Shown: positions 11,483 through 22,013, counted from the first letter of the stretch. The stretch: DNA of 64,000 nucleotides from Platerodrilus igneus (GCA_036346225.1 JARFIW010000905.1:1625501-1689500), one strand, 5' to 3'. Translations and numbers: made by a program. Notes: generated from the letters alone by a model not told the origin.

Positions 11483-11673
11483 ATCAAAATGGTCTTCACG
11501 GACAAAAAGTACTCCAGTTTTTGATTTCATTGATTGAAAATCTCGCCTTATAGTGTCAAACCACTTTTTCTTAACTGAATATTCAGAAGAACTTGAAGAA
11601 ACACTTTCTCCTTATTTCGTATACTGGTGTTTGTACAATGAGGTGCAATACACCAGTGGTAAGTATTTGACAT
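11483..11673 (-). pseudogene. THAP-domain first exon, frameshifted
   Basis: Read on the minus strand from an ATG at 11673, this encodes MSNTYHWCIAPHCTNTS, the start of an insect-type THAP zinc finger (first CX4C). After a frame change near 11575-11600 the domain continues in another frame with KKKWFDTIRRDF and ends LFVREDHFD at a good GTAAGT donor (11477-11482). THAP fingers are C2CH DNA-binding domains. In the family the position before EDHF is Cys; here it is Arg (codon at 11498-11500), so the zinc site is also broken. An acceptor-like tatag lies just upstream of the ATG. Domesticated and transposon-linked THAP genes are common in insects; this is one dead exon, with no other exon found. 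Confidence 0.65.
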
Positions 11674-12140
11674 TCTATAATAAAACTATATGTATGATAA
11701 CTTCATTTAAAACATTCAGCGTTGTTTAGAAAAACCTGGGTTTACATAAGGAACAATTGTTTATTTATAAATTATTGATGTCACATGCCATCACGTGATC
11801 AAATGATCGCTTTAGAGGCAATACGAATGTCAGGTTTTTAAACATTTTTCTATTTACTAATTATAATATCAATCTAATGCACATCAATAAGGAACATGTA
11901 TTGAACCCTTTTAGAATATAAAAGTGTTTTTGTGCAAGTTGCCTATTATAGAGAAGTAATCTTTTCTATAAAAATTAAGTACAATTTACATATAATAATT
12001 ACTTTACTGAAATAGAAATTGTTACATATCGTATTACATAAAATATCTATACTAATTATCAAATACACATGTATTGAGAATATAGCGTTTTACTTAATTT
12101 TTTACGTATATAATATATAATTCTGTTTATATGAATATAT
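11674..12140. other. AT-rich DNA, no gene
   Basis: Nothing recognisable. It ends in a short run of TA (gaatatatat) against the next LTR, possibly the left copy of an ATAT-type target duplication. Confidence 0.5.
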
Positions 12141-12142
12141 AT

Positions 12143-14087
12143 TGCTGTGATCCTCGTCAACATTAACTGGTCCTTTCTAAAAAACATTCGAGCCCCACAG
12201 ATTGGGCGTCATAATTTTGCTGTGAAACCTACAAAAAGCCTCACCAGAGTAAAAAAAACATTCAAGCCCCACGTTGGGCCGTCAAAATTGCTGTGATTCC
12301 CTATAAGAATCGAGCCTCACAAATTGGGCGTCAAGATTTGCTGTAATTCTCGTTACTACGGTGAAATCTCCTCTGATAATAGATCTCTTACCTGAATATC
12401 GCCTCTTGACTCCTTCCGCCTCGGCAGCTCACCTAGATAAAACTTTCGTCCTTATTCATAAAAAAAAACACATTCCTACCACAAACATCAACGTTAACTC
12501 TATTTACATCAATATTCACAAGACAGTAAAATTTCAAAATTAAATTTTAGCATAAATTTCAGCATCATAAGATTTCAAGTTCAAATTTGTCATCATTTTA
12601 ATTTGCATCCAGAATTAGAGTCCTTGTAGGATGCATACTAATTAAATAAACAATATTTGCAGACCTGAGTCTGAATAAAGGAGCATCTCCCACCCTTTAC
12701 GTTAATTTAACAGGTTAGTCTAATTGAGCTCAAAGACAGACCCAAATTTTCATCATAATCAAAAACATAAACCTGATAAATACTCCTTTCTACTTATACA
12801 AGAAAATTTTACCTTAAAATTAAAAATTTGTTGTTTATACAAATTTACTACCGTCCATTTTTATCAAACAAATTATAAAGATATTCAACACACACCAAAC
12901 ATCTAAGATCGAACAAAATGCATAATTTACCTGAAGGTTAATGCACTCGTGGCTTCAATATACATCGGACTTGCTAATTCCACCATTCCAGCTGATTTAT
13001 GTTTACGGCTTCAGATTTTTGACCGCCTTTAAATAGACTTTGTTACCTTCATTTATCTTCTCTAAGTGTATTAATAACTTTTATTGTAGCACGTAATCAC
13101 CACGTATTCTACTTAAAGTATCGAATAATCAAAAAATAAAGAGCAAAACTGTTTAAAGTATCGAATAAAATCAAAAATATGAGAGAGCGAAACACCTAAA
13201 GCACGGGTTTATATAATGGCCCGCTTGCAAGTCGAATTTGTCCCGCAACGGACAATTTTAAGAAATTCGCATTCTCGTTTCCTTTCCGACGGCTCGGCAC
13301 AGCGATTCTACTAAAAATTTGCACACGTCCAAGTTGAAATCTACGAATTTTCCACACGCCTCGCAACACGTCCGAGAACAACTAATTAATTTTACACGCC
13401 AACTAATATGCTTCCCCTCTCATGTTTGCATCTTATTTCAACCAATCGTAGACCTAGTGACGCCTCACAAATCACGCCTTTTATTAGCAGTGTCTCTGCT
13501 TTACGCGTTTTATCCATCCCTTTCTACCCTGGTCTGGGTGGTACAAATCAATATTCCAGTCTATATGCTATTTAAATCCACGTGAATTCCTACGTGAGTA
13601 AAATAACCCCTCATCTAGCATTTCCTGCTAAAACATCCGACCGTTACCAATATACGTAGAAGCTGCATGTTTATCTATTCAAATTTATTAGAAAGTGACA
13701 TTTAAAAGTTTGCAGGTGTGCGTTCCTAATGAACGTTTTAATATAATTCTCCGAGCTTTGTTTCTTGGTATTTTAACCTTCCTTTTAGCTGTTTGTTACC
13801 AACCTTGGATTTTCACAGGTTTTTATGCTTATTATATATTACTAATGGTTCAATTAACTCCAATTAAAATAATAATGAATGGCATTGACTTCTACCCTTT
13901 AATTTTTAGCGAATACCAATTAAATATTAATTATTATTTGTACACTTTGTGTAATACCCGTTACTTAAAATTGAATTAATTAATATAAATTTCGCACGTA
14001 ATTTCTATTTGTTTCTTTATACAGGGTGATTAAAATTATTTGATGTCGTTAATTAATTTTCTACCCTGGTCTAAATTTGAGTATTTT
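12143..14087 (-). repeat. 3' LTR of Gypsy-2
   Basis: Matches 17482-19677 almost base for base apart from a 244-bp segment missing here. On the plus strand it starts TGCTGTGATCC and ends GAGTATTTT. The small open frames at 12724-12906, 13196-13381, 13319-13585 and 13695-13979 recur in the other LTR and are not genes. Confidence 0.9.
13208..13215 (-). promoter_or_regulatory. LTR TATA box
   Basis: TATATAAA on the minus strand, followed about 30-40 nt downstream by a CGCTCTCTC stretch. It is kept in the 5' LTR at 18797-18804 and, in a variant (TATAAATAC before CGCTCTC), in the related LTR near 30965. Likely the element's Pol II promoter (inference). Confidence 0.6.
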
Positions 14088-14097
14088 CCCCCTATTT
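14088..14097 (-). other. Polypurine tract of Gypsy-2
   Basis: AAATAGGGGG on the minus strand directly precedes the 3' LTR (AAAATACTC...). This defines the LTR edge because the two LTR copies diverge exactly here. Confidence 0.7.
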
Positions 14098-14607
14098 GAA
14101 TACAAATAATCCCACTTATTTGAATTCAAATACGAAACATCTAGACTACAAAAAAAAATTTACAAAAAAAATTCTCTATCTCACTCTCCACTTATCTTTC
14201 TAACTTACCTAACTTATATCCAATCCTAAAAATATTTACACCTATCCTATATCCCTATCCTATTCCTAACTCTCACCTAATTTTATAAACTGAAATTATC
14301 CCTAACTTCATCCAACTTCTCCATCTAATCCTATATACATATCCTATTTCTAACCTTTAACTAATCTTCACTATACTCACTTCTCCCTACCTAATCCTAT
14401 ATATCTCCTATATACCTGTCCTATTCTTATTCTATTCCTAACTCTCCACTAATCTTATAAGAAATATCTACACTTAACCTGTCTTATTTTCTTCCTACAT
14501 TTAATTTTCATTCTAATCCTATATACCTATATCTAACTATCTCCCATATTTATCCTATACCTAGCTTTATTATCTATAAACACTTACTTCTACTCTTCTA
14601 TATACAC
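14098..14607 (-). other. Strand-biased purine-rich filler
   Basis: On the element strand this is rich in imperfect repeats of the type taggatagggata / attaggtgagag, giving an extreme purine bias. It sits where RNase H and integrase should be and blends into the odd C-terminus of the preceding frame. No protein domain is visible. Confidence 0.6.
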
Positions 14608-15810
14608 CTATTCTATCCCTATATTTTGTTCATTTAATTTAAATCTGACTCTTTTCTTGATCCTCCAAGTTTTTCTTCTCACCATCCTAATACTCTTCAT
14701 CCCTATTTCTCCTCCTTCTATACCTATACTTATCATCCCTATTATCTCACATAAAATAAACTCATCCCTATTATCCTGACTCTTAAATATTGCTTCTTCT
14801 TTAGTCCCTACACTTGTCTGTTTCTCATTTATTATTATTTCCTTTTCTGCGGACAAACCAAATGATACTACCTTAAAATTATAGATTTTTCCCTCTACGG
14901 AAAATCCTGTGTACCTTCTAGAATCCTTGTGTAATGGAATCAGCCAGAATGAATTCCTTAAATCTAATTTACTAAAAATAAACTTGCCACTTAACATCGT
15001 CAAAAGTGTGTCCATGGATGGTGGACAATGGAATTGCGGTTTGGTCCGTTGATTAATTTTTCGTGCATCTAAACATAAACGAATACTATCATCCTTTTTC
15101 TTAACCACCACCAACGGATTTATGAAATGAGTGTTTGAGACCTCTATTATGCCATCTTCCAACATTTTATTTAATTCTGCCTTCACCTGCTCCCGATATG
15201 CTGCTGGAATAGGATAAACCTTTGCGTTGAACGGTTCTGAATTATCCACTTCTAACACGTGCTCATAGCCTAACGCTGTGCTTGCTTCTACCCCCACTAA
15301 TTCTGCATGTTTTTGTAATAAAGCTTGAACCTCTACTATCCTATCCTCTGGACATCTTATTGTGTTGATCTGTTTAACTCCATCATCCTCTACCTCTACT
15401 ACATTAATACTCAACCCCGTGTCATCCTCTGTGACTTCATAACTGCCCTTCCATGGTACTACCCTATCCTTAATCCTTACTACCTTCCTTTCCATGTCTA
15501 TCAAAACCCCTAACTTCATCATACAGTCAACACCTAAAATGCTCTGAAACTTCAGTCCAGGTACAATTACAAACTCCTGTTCACAGCTTAAATCTCCTAT
15601 ATCTATCCTAAGCACCACAACACTATTTACTACAGCAAACTTCTTTTTATTTGGAGCTACTAAATGACTACGCTTTATAGGCATAATTCTATCACAAACC
15701 TTATCCCTAATTTTGCTGACGAATTCCTCCGATATTAAACTCGCCTCTGCCCCTGTATCAAGTAATACTTCTACATTATTCTCAAAAATTCCTACATTAA
15801 TAATTGGCAA
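14608..15810 (-). pseudogene. Protease and truncated RT of Gypsy-2
   Basis: A 400-codon minus frame. Residues ~15-27 are the retropepsin motif VLLDTGAEASLIS; ILGVDCMMKLGVLID (~90-105) is the second protease half. The RT begins near residue 170 with YPIPAAYREQVKAEL, LEDGIIEVSNTHFINPLVVV, RLCLDARKINQRT and FSKLDLRNSFWLIPL and reaches VVSFGLS. After that, real RT sequence stops and residues ~320-400 are low-complexity I/G/R/K/E sequence from the purine-rich filler. Palm catalytic YxDD, RNase H and integrase are missing. It is offset in frame from gag: 15811-15913 contains a gag-pol linker in yet another frame. Confidence 0.85.
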
Positions 15811-15913
15811 ACATAATTTTCTACAGTTTCTGGCTCTATTTCCTCCTCAATTTTGAAAAATTCACGTGGATGTTCATATACATTTACACAGAAATCTAGT
15901 GGTCTGTCGCGTT

Positions 15914-16714
15914 CTAAAAATCCTGTCTTGTCCTGTTTTCCGTGCTTGGTCCTGGTTGTCCTTCTACAACCTGTGCGTACGTCCTCCTCGTATTAATATC
16001 CGTGTCCCTGTCTCTATTCGGCGTGCTCGTCACAGTCCTGTTTACTTCCGGTAAACTGTTCTGTCTCGTATAACTAGGTCTTGGCGACGGTCCCCTAGTC
16101 GCACTATTGCTTCTGTATTCCTGTCCTCGTCGTTCCCAATTTGGTCGAAAATTTCTATTGTAGTCAGGCCGTCTCGGAAAATTCTGTGTCCTGTTGTCAA
16201 ACCTAACCGTGTTAATGTTTCGTTCACGTACCTCTCTTGTCCGTCCTACACATACATCGTCATATCCCTGTAAATATTCCAAAAATGTCTCCCGTTCTGT
16301 GATGTTTTGTAAGGCCACGTGTTGTCTGATTTCCAGTTCAAAATGTCGTGATAGGTACTTGATTATTTGTCTGTCCGTCAATGGTGGATTAAGTTGTTTG
16401 GCCGCACTGTATTTTCGGATGGCATATTGTTCCCTAGAACCTGCAAACTCTCCCTTAAATTTTCCTGTAATCAAGTCGTCCCTAATCTGATCCTGTTTGT
16501 GATCACTCCAGTAATGCTGTAAAAATTTGTTTTCAAAGTCTTGATACGTGTCTATGTCCTGTCCTACTAAATTATACCATGCTTCCGCATTGTCCTTCAA
16601 TAAAGCCTTTATCGTTTTTAGTTTCGTCTGTTCGTCGAATAAATTTTCCACTAGATTTCTTACGCTATTAATAAAAATTTGTGGATTTACCCTGTTATCG
16701 CCATAAAATTTCAC
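15914..16714 (-). pseudogene. Gag capsid region of Gypsy-2
   Basis: A 266-codon minus frame starting KFYGDNRVNPQIFINSV, a Gag capsid entry pattern, with AEAWYNLVGQDIDTYQDFE and FLQHYWSDHKQDQIRDDL (the helix-turn region). The C-terminal 90 residues are Arg/Asn/Pro-rich (PRRPDYNRNFRPNWERRGQE) and have no CCHC knuckle, so RNA binding would rely on basic residues. It continues the next entry across a single frame change near 16700-16720. Confidence 0.8.
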
Positions 16715-17327
16715 GTTGGTCTAATGATGCGCCACCTGTATAAAATCTGGGACCATCCCCCGTTAAACTTGACATGTTGTGTTTAATACTACCAACTTCG
16801 CGTTCTACCCTGCCTAACTGATCCCTACATGAGTCCGTTACTTCAGTCATTTTTATATTTATCTCTTCTTCACAAAAAATGCGTACTTCGGACCTTAAAT
16901 GTCCCATTTCCTGTCGAAGACCTGTAATGTTTTTCTCATTTCTATCAACCCTACTTTCTACTTCCCCCATTTTCACGGTAAGACTATTTTTAAATTCTGT
17001 AAATTCTTTAGTAGATTGCTCAATTTTCCCGCTTATTTGCTCTAATTTTCGGTTGGACTCCTCCCTCGCTCTATTTGATTCTTCCCTAGCTCTATTAGAT
17101 TCATCGCTTAGCTGTTCTAATTTTCTATTGGATTCCTCCCTAGCTAATCGCATTTCCTCTAACATTCTCATCATTAACTCATTTCCTGTTTCTCCTGACT
17201 CCGTCTTAGACTGATCCCTACTACCTCCTGCTTCTTCTTCCATTTCTGCTTCTGTCGTCTTAAATAAAGCACTATCACTGCTTCCTATTTCCACCCCTTG
17301 ACTTCGAAGCCACTCTTTTCTCTGCAT
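16695..17327 (-). pseudogene. Gag N-terminal coiled-coil region of Gypsy-2
   Basis: A 210-codon minus frame beginning just inside the PBS side. It has a strongly helical central part with three tandem REESNR(A/K) heptad-like repeats (about residues 64-95), then a long coiled coil to residue ~185. It ends GDGPRFYTGGASLDQ and loses the capsid frame there. The plus-strand Ser/Leu-rich frame at 16879-17214 is its shadow. Confidence 0.75.
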
Positions 17328-17450
17328 ACGTCACACTTTTCACCCCCACACACGCCTACACACTTCTTTCACACACCTACAAAAAAATATTCACACTCAG
17401 CTTTAATTTCAGGGTCGTCAGTTTCCTGAAACAGTTACACACTATCTGAA

Positions 17451-17692
17451 ATTCGAGCCCTCACGTTCGGGTCGCCAAGATTGCTGTGATCCTCGTCAAC
17501 ATTAACTGGTCCTTTCTAAAAAACATTCGAGCCCCACAGATTGGGCGTCATAATTTTGCTGTGAAACTTACAAAAAGCCTCACCAGAGTAAAAAAAAATA
17601 TTCAAGACCCAACGTTGGGCCGTCAAAATTGCTGTGATTCCCTATAAGAATCGAGCCTCACGAATTGGGCGTCAAGATTTGCTGTGATTCTC
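17451..17692 (-). repeat. Reiterated LTR-end/PBS modules
   Basis: On the element strand the unit CACAGCA - short spacer - TGRCG-CCCAA/GAACGTGRGG - CTCGAAT occurs four times: the true LTR end/PBS (17451-17488) and three degenerate copies inside the LTR (about 17523-17567, 17600-17641, 17648-17690). The copies inside the 3' LTR are at about 12184-12228, 12262-12301 and 12308-12350. Related arrays occur at 29697-29760 and 43501-43725. Confidence 0.8.
17460..17477 (-). other. Primer binding site of Gypsy-2
   Basis: TGGCGACCCGAACGTGAG on the minus strand, 4 nt from the 5' LTR end. The TGGCG..CC(C)GAAC pattern is that of tRNA-Lys-primed elements (family knowledge); exact tRNA pairing was not checked. 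Confidence 0.75.
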
Positions 17693-18378
17693 GTTACTAT
17701 GGTGAAATCTCCTCTGATAATAGATCTCTTACATGAATATCGCCTCTTGACTCCTTCCGCCTCGGCAGCTCACCTAGATAAAACTTTCATCCGCATTCAT
17801 AAAAAAGAAACACATTCCTACCACAAACATCAACGTTAACTCTATATACACCAATATTCACAATACAGTAAAATTTCAAAATCAAATTTTAGCATAAATT
17901 TCAACATCATAAAATTTCAAGTTCAAATTTGTCATCATTTTAATTTGCATCCAGAATTAAAGTTCTTGTAGGTTGCATACTAATTAAATAAACAATATTT
18001 GCAGACCTGAGTCTGAATAAAAGGGAGCATCTCCCACCCCTTTACGTTAATTTAACAGGTTAGTCTAATTGAGCTCAAAGACAGACCCAAATTTTCATCA
18101 TAATCAAAAACATAAACCTGATAAATACTCCTTTCTACTTATACAAGAAAATTTTACCTTAAAATTAAAAATTTGTTGTTTATACAAATTTACTACTGTC
18201 CATTTTTATCAAACAAATTATAAAGATATTCAACACACACCAAACATCTAAGATCGAACAAAATGCATAATTTACCTGAAGGTTAATGCACTCGTGGCTT
18301 CAATGTACATCGTACTTGCTAATTCCACCATTCCACCTGAATTATGTTTACGGCTTCAGATTTTTGACCGCCTTTAAA

Positions 18379-18622
18379 AATTTTCTCCACCACCATTCGT
18401 CTAAAAAGGTTTCAGGGTTTTTCAGGAACTCATCTAGATATATCAAAATCTTGTTTTGTGGATCCAATCACGTTTACGAATAACATTTGATTACTAACAC
18501 TCACGATACATAGCACTGAAATTCATAATTCTTTCACGCTATACCTAAAACTTCCTACTTCTATTTATTTATTTATCGTTATTAATTTGGATAATTGGTA
18601 CAGTAATACCCGCAAATATAAC
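18379..18622. repeat. 244-bp segment present only in the 5' LTR
   Basis: The flanks cctttaaa and tagactttg are contiguous in the 3' LTR (near 13030-13045) but separated here. Either a deletion in the 3' LTR copy or an insertion here; no clear terminal repeats or duplication is seen, so deletion in the other copy or template switching is as likely. Confidence 0.7.
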
Positions 18623-18796
18623 TAGACTTTGTTACCTTCATTTATCTTCTCTAAGTGTATTAATAACTTTTATTGTAGCACGTAATCACCAAATATTCTA
18701 CTTAAAGTATCGAATAATCAAAAATAAAGAGCAAAACTGTTTAAAGTATCGAATAAAATCAAAAATATAAGAGAGCGAAACACCTATAAGCACGGG

Positions 18797-18804
18797 TTTA
18801 TATA
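18797..18804 (-). promoter_or_regulatory. TATA box of the 5' LTR
   Basis: Same TATATAAA as at 13208-13215, in the LTR that would drive Gypsy-2 transcription leftwards into gag. Confidence 0.6.
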
Positions 18805-19671
18805 ATGGCCAGCTTGTAAGTCGAATTTGTCCCGCAACGGACAATTTTAAGAAATTCGCATTCTCGTTTCCCTTCCGACGGCTCGGCACAGCGATTCTAC
18901 TAAAAATTTGCACACGTCCAAGTTGAAATCTACGAATTTTCCACACGCCTCGCAACACGTCCGAGAACAACTAATTAATTTTACACACCAACTGATATGC
19001 TTCCCCTCTCATGTTTGCATCTTATTTCAACCAATCGTAGACCTAGTGACGCCTCACAAATCACGCCTTTTATTAGCAGTGTCTCTGCTTTACGCGTTTT
19101 ATCCATCCCTTTCTACCCTGGTCTGAGTGGTACAAATCAATATTCCAGTCTATATGCTATTTAAATCTACGTGGATTCCTACGTGAGTAAAATAACCCCT
19201 CATCTAGCATTTCCTGCTAAAACATCCGACGGTTTCCAATATACGTAGAAGCTGCATGTTTATCTATTCAAATTTATTAAAACGTGACATTTAAAAGTTT
19301 GCAGGTGTACGCTCCTAATAAACGTTTTAATATAATTCTCCGAGCTTTGTTTCATGGTATTTTAACCTTCTTTTTAGCTGTTTGTTACCAACCTTGGATT
19401 TTCACAGGCTTTTATGCTTATTATATATTACTAATGGTTCAATTAAATCCAATTAAAATAATAATGAATGGCATTGACTTCTACCCTTTAATTTTTAGCG
19501 AATACCAATTAAATATTAATTATTATTTGTACACTTTGTTTAATACCCGTTACTTAAAAATTGAATTAATTAATATAAATTTCGCACGTAATTTCTATTT
19601 GTTTCTTTATACAGGGTGATTAAAATTATTTGATGTCGTTAATTAATTTTCTACCCTGGTTTAAATTTGAG

Positions 19672-19675
<4 letters not shown>

Positions 19676-19723
<48 letters not shown>
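19676..19723. repeat. (TA)n microsatellite
   Basis: A pure TA run between the LTR and the next element. Confidence 0.98.
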
Positions 19724-19725
<2 letters not shown>

Positions 19726-19731
19726 CATAAT
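19726..19731. repeat. Target duplication, left copy (CATAAT)
   Basis: Identical to 25449-25454, directly outside both ends of the inverted repeats. Confidence 0.8.
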
Positions 19732-20129
19732 AGTAGTGAGGTAAGACCGGTCTGAATTCAAAACCGTGTACGTGTATGTTTTTTCCATGTAACATACACG
19801 TGCACCGTTTTGAATTCAGACCGTCCTTATATACTTTCAATGTAAAATACGTGTGGGCACGTTTTTAAGTCAGACCGGCTTTATATTACTTTCAATGGAA
19901 CATACGTGTGTGACTTCAAAACACACGTATGTTGAAAAATGTAAGTGCAGAGAAAATGTGTAGCTGTTTTGAATTCGGTTTTCTAGCGAGAAGTTATAAA
20001 ATAGGCCACATGCAAAATATCGCATTCAAGTCAATTGTGTTTAATTAAAGTGGATTCTGATTTATGTTTTTTACTTATGTCTAGAGGCTGCAAATACACA
20101 TGGGCCGGCTTCAATTCAAAATGTGTGCT
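19732..20129 (+). repeat. Left terminal inverted repeat
   Basis: About 398 bp, matching the reverse complement of 25064-25448 with scattered substitutions and small indels (e.g. extra ttttttacttatgt near 20065-20080). The motif GGTCTGA(A/C)TTCAAAAC and its inverse recur about four times, making nested palindromes. Confidence 0.95.
19748..19823. other. Terminal hairpin palindrome
   Basis: The arms GGTCTGAATTCAAAAC... and ...GTTTTGAATTCAGACC continue inwards through ACGTGTATGTT / AACATACACG to a short T-rich loop, giving about 30-bp arms. A second one (19899-19933) pairs AACATACGTGTG with CACACGTATGTT. The right repeat has both in mirror image. Confidence 0.85.
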
Positions 20130-20187
20130 CACTCTTGTGATAGGTTGAAAAGTAGGTTGGCAAAGTACGCAGATGGTGGTAATCTGC

Positions 20188-20195
20188 TATATAAG
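20188..20195 (+). promoter_or_regulatory. TATA box before the 166-aa gene
   Basis: TATATAAG, just inside the left inverted repeat and 72 nt before the ATG at 20267; an initiator-like attagtcg lies about 30 nt downstream. Confidence 0.55.
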
Positions 20196-20266
20196 GAGAT
20201 TGCTCCTAATATTAATTTAATTAGTCGAAGTTTACTGCATATATTTACATACCTACATATACAAAC

Positions 20267-20767
20267 ATGTATATAATTGATATTCAGGGATTTAAATACA
20301 AGAAAAACGAGTTTGTGTGCAAAGAAATTGCGGTTTTGGACTTGTTGTTAGGTGATGTTTGGCATCAAATTTTTAAACTGCCAATGCAGTCTAGTTGTTT
20401 GAGTCAAGATCATATAAAACATAACGACTGGGTGACAAGGAATATTCATGGTATTTCTTGGGATGAATCTTCAACGGCTGGAATGGTGTCATCATATATA
20501 GCGCTTTATTTGAAGCAAATTATCAGACCCGGTGAAGAAGTTTGTGTGAAGGGTCTAGAAAAGAAGAAATGGATGGAAACCTATCTAATGCAAAACGTTG
20601 TAACTGATATGTTTGCACTAGGTTGTCCTAAGCTATCGGAGTTAAAAATCAACAATCGTTTAATATATAACATCCATTGTTGTAGACACAGCAATAATAA
20701 TCTGCAATGTGCAAAACGAAATACCTTGTTATTAAAAGAATGGTTTGATAATAATAAAAAACAATAG
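20267..20767 (+). CDS. Conserved virus-element-type protein (166 aa)
   Basis: A complete frame with a TATA box upstream. Recognisable blocks: MYIIDIQGFK at the N-terminus, NEFVCKEIAVLDL (~14-26), NIHGISWDES (~59-68), VCVKGLEKKKWMETYL (~93-108), a GCPKLSEL block (~119) and a His/Cys-rich tail HCCRHSNN...CAKRNTLLLKEWF. I recognise this pattern from uncharacterised invertebrate proteins that travel with virus-derived or Polinton-like elements; the biochemical function is not known to me. An N-terminal D-x-Q-G-F plus C-terminal His/Cys/Asn residues would fit an RNase H-fold nuclease, but that is speculation. It is the first gene inside the left inverted repeat and is intact. Its 3' half is duplicated immediately downstream, and part of its N-terminus recurs at about 23145-23215. 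Confidence 0.75.
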   Translation: MYIIDIQGFKYKKNEFVCKEIAVLDLLLGDVWHQIFKLPMQSSCLSQDHIKHNDWVTRNIHGISWDESSTAGMVSSYIALYLKQIIRPGEEVCVKGLEKKKWMETYLMQNVVTDMFALGCPKLSELKINNRLIYNIHCCRHSNNNLQCAKRNTLLLKEWFDNNKKQ

Positions 20768-20817
20768 AAAGATTGTGTCTGTATTATTTATTTTAATATA
20801 ATTTTACAATGTTAGTC

Positions 20818-21073
20818 GAAGCAAATTATCCGACCCGGTGAAGAAGTATGTGTGAAGGGTCTAGAAAAGAAAAAATGGATGGAAACCTATCTAATGCAAA
20901 ACGTTGTAATTGATATGCTTGCACTAGGTTATCCTAAGCTATCGGAGTTAAAAATCAACAATCGTTTACTATATAACATCCATTGTTATAGGCACGGCAA
21001 TAATAGTCTGCAATGTGCAAAATAAAATACTTTGTTATTAAAAGAATGGTTTGATAATAATAAAAAACAATAG
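20818..21073 (+). pseudogene. Tandem duplicate of the 3' half of the 166-aa gene
   Basis: Repeats 20512-20767 at a 306-bp offset, including the stop codon and intervening 3' sequence. It has no start, substitutions (e.g. GCP to GYP-type change) and an in-frame stop near its end (caaaataaaat), so it is not expressed as protein. Confidence 0.9.
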
Positions 21074-21269
21074 AAAAGACAACCCTGAAAGCAATTATAA
21101 TTGATCAACGCAATAGCTCTTTACTGGTTTTACAACATTTAACAAATTGTACAGATATCTCAAAATTTGCCAAAGACAGACAGACAGACAGACCGATTGC
21201 ACCAATTTCTCATTCTCGCTTTTAAAGAATAACAAGTCGTAGTTATTAAATCGCGAACTCAGTTATCTG

Positions 21270-21655
21270 CAAGAAATGTATAAACGAGGAAATTTATGAA
21301 ATGCTCCAACTTCAAAAAACTAGAAATAAATCTATTGAAATATATGCTAACGTTGCAATTGGTGGATCTGCTCATGGAGTCAACGATTTTTTTTTCAGCA
21401 CTTCATTTGGATTGACTATAAACTACTCAATAATTTTAACCTAACCACTATCATTATTCTTCCTGACAAAGACAATTTTAAAAAAAAGTTTTCATTTTTG
21501 ATTTGTTCTATAGAACACAACTACAACCTGACAATAAAGAATGAGCGATTATCACACACATATTTTGAGTATATAAAGATATTAAACAACAAGAACAGCA
21601 GAAAATTCAACCCATGTCAAACAGCGTTTCTTTTTCTTTGTCAACGATAGTCTAG
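21270..21655 (+). pseudogene. Coding-like relic, unknown protein
   Basis: Two adjoining open stretches in different frames look protein-like: one with CKKCINEEIYEML...SIEIYANVAIGGS (about 21270-21420) and one with LPDKDNFKKKFSFLICSI...HTYFEYIKIL (about 21450-21650). A frame change near 21430 separates them and no start is evident. I do not recognise the protein. Upstream (about 21172-21198) is a short (ACAG)n run. Confidence 0.35.
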
Positions 21656-21719
21656 TCTATTGCTTCTTCAGCATTCGCATTTCCATAGTTACGTACTGAA
21701 GGCAACTCTGCAATTTTAG

Positions 21720-21835
21720 ATCACATGCATTTCTAATTTCAATCACAAAAAAAATATGAAAGCATCTACTTGAAATGCATTTCTAACTTTAATCGCAAAA
21801 AAATGAGAGCATCTATTAGAAATATGCACTCAGAT
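21720..21835. repeat. 50-bp direct repeat
   Basis: Two copies of atgcatttctaa...aatc(a/g)caaaaaaa...gcatcta, starting at 21725 and 21775. Confidence 0.7.
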
Positions 21836-21950
21836 TAAAAGTCAAAAATTGTTTTTACACCGTTCTGTAAACTGAGATTACGTAGTTATTAAATCGGGAG
21901 TAATGTGAAATAAAACACACAATGTATTTTTCTTTATTGTAATTTATAAA

Positions 21951-22011
<61 letters not shown>

Positions 22012-22013
22012 TA
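21951..22013. repeat. (TA)n microsatellite
   Basis: Long TA run inside the Polinton-like element. Confidence 0.95.

Larger units (their letters stand above)
12143..19677 (-). mobile_element. Defective Ty3/Gypsy element with ~2-kb LTRs (Gypsy-2)
   Basis: Two closely similar long direct repeats (12143-14087 and 17482-19677) flank minus-strand gag, protease and partial RT. The PBS lies at 17460-17477 (minus) beside the right LTR and a GGGGG purine tract at 14088-14097 beside the left LTR, so the element is transcribed leftwards and the right LTR is its 5' LTR. RT stops before the catalytic YxDD motif; RNase H and integrase are absent, so it could move only in trans. LTR similarity suggests a fairly recent insertion. 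Both outer ends touch AT dinucleotide runs, so the target duplication cannot be resolved. Confidence 0.9.
17482..19677 (-). repeat. 5' LTR of Gypsy-2
   Basis: Homologous to 12143-14087 over its full length, with an extra 244 bp (18379-18622). The right end is GAGTATTTT, then a (TA)n run begins. Confidence 0.9.

Noticed and set aside
12724..13979. Small genes repeated at 18069-19619
   Set aside because: Identical because they lie in the two LTRs of Gypsy-2; no domain and no coding signature.
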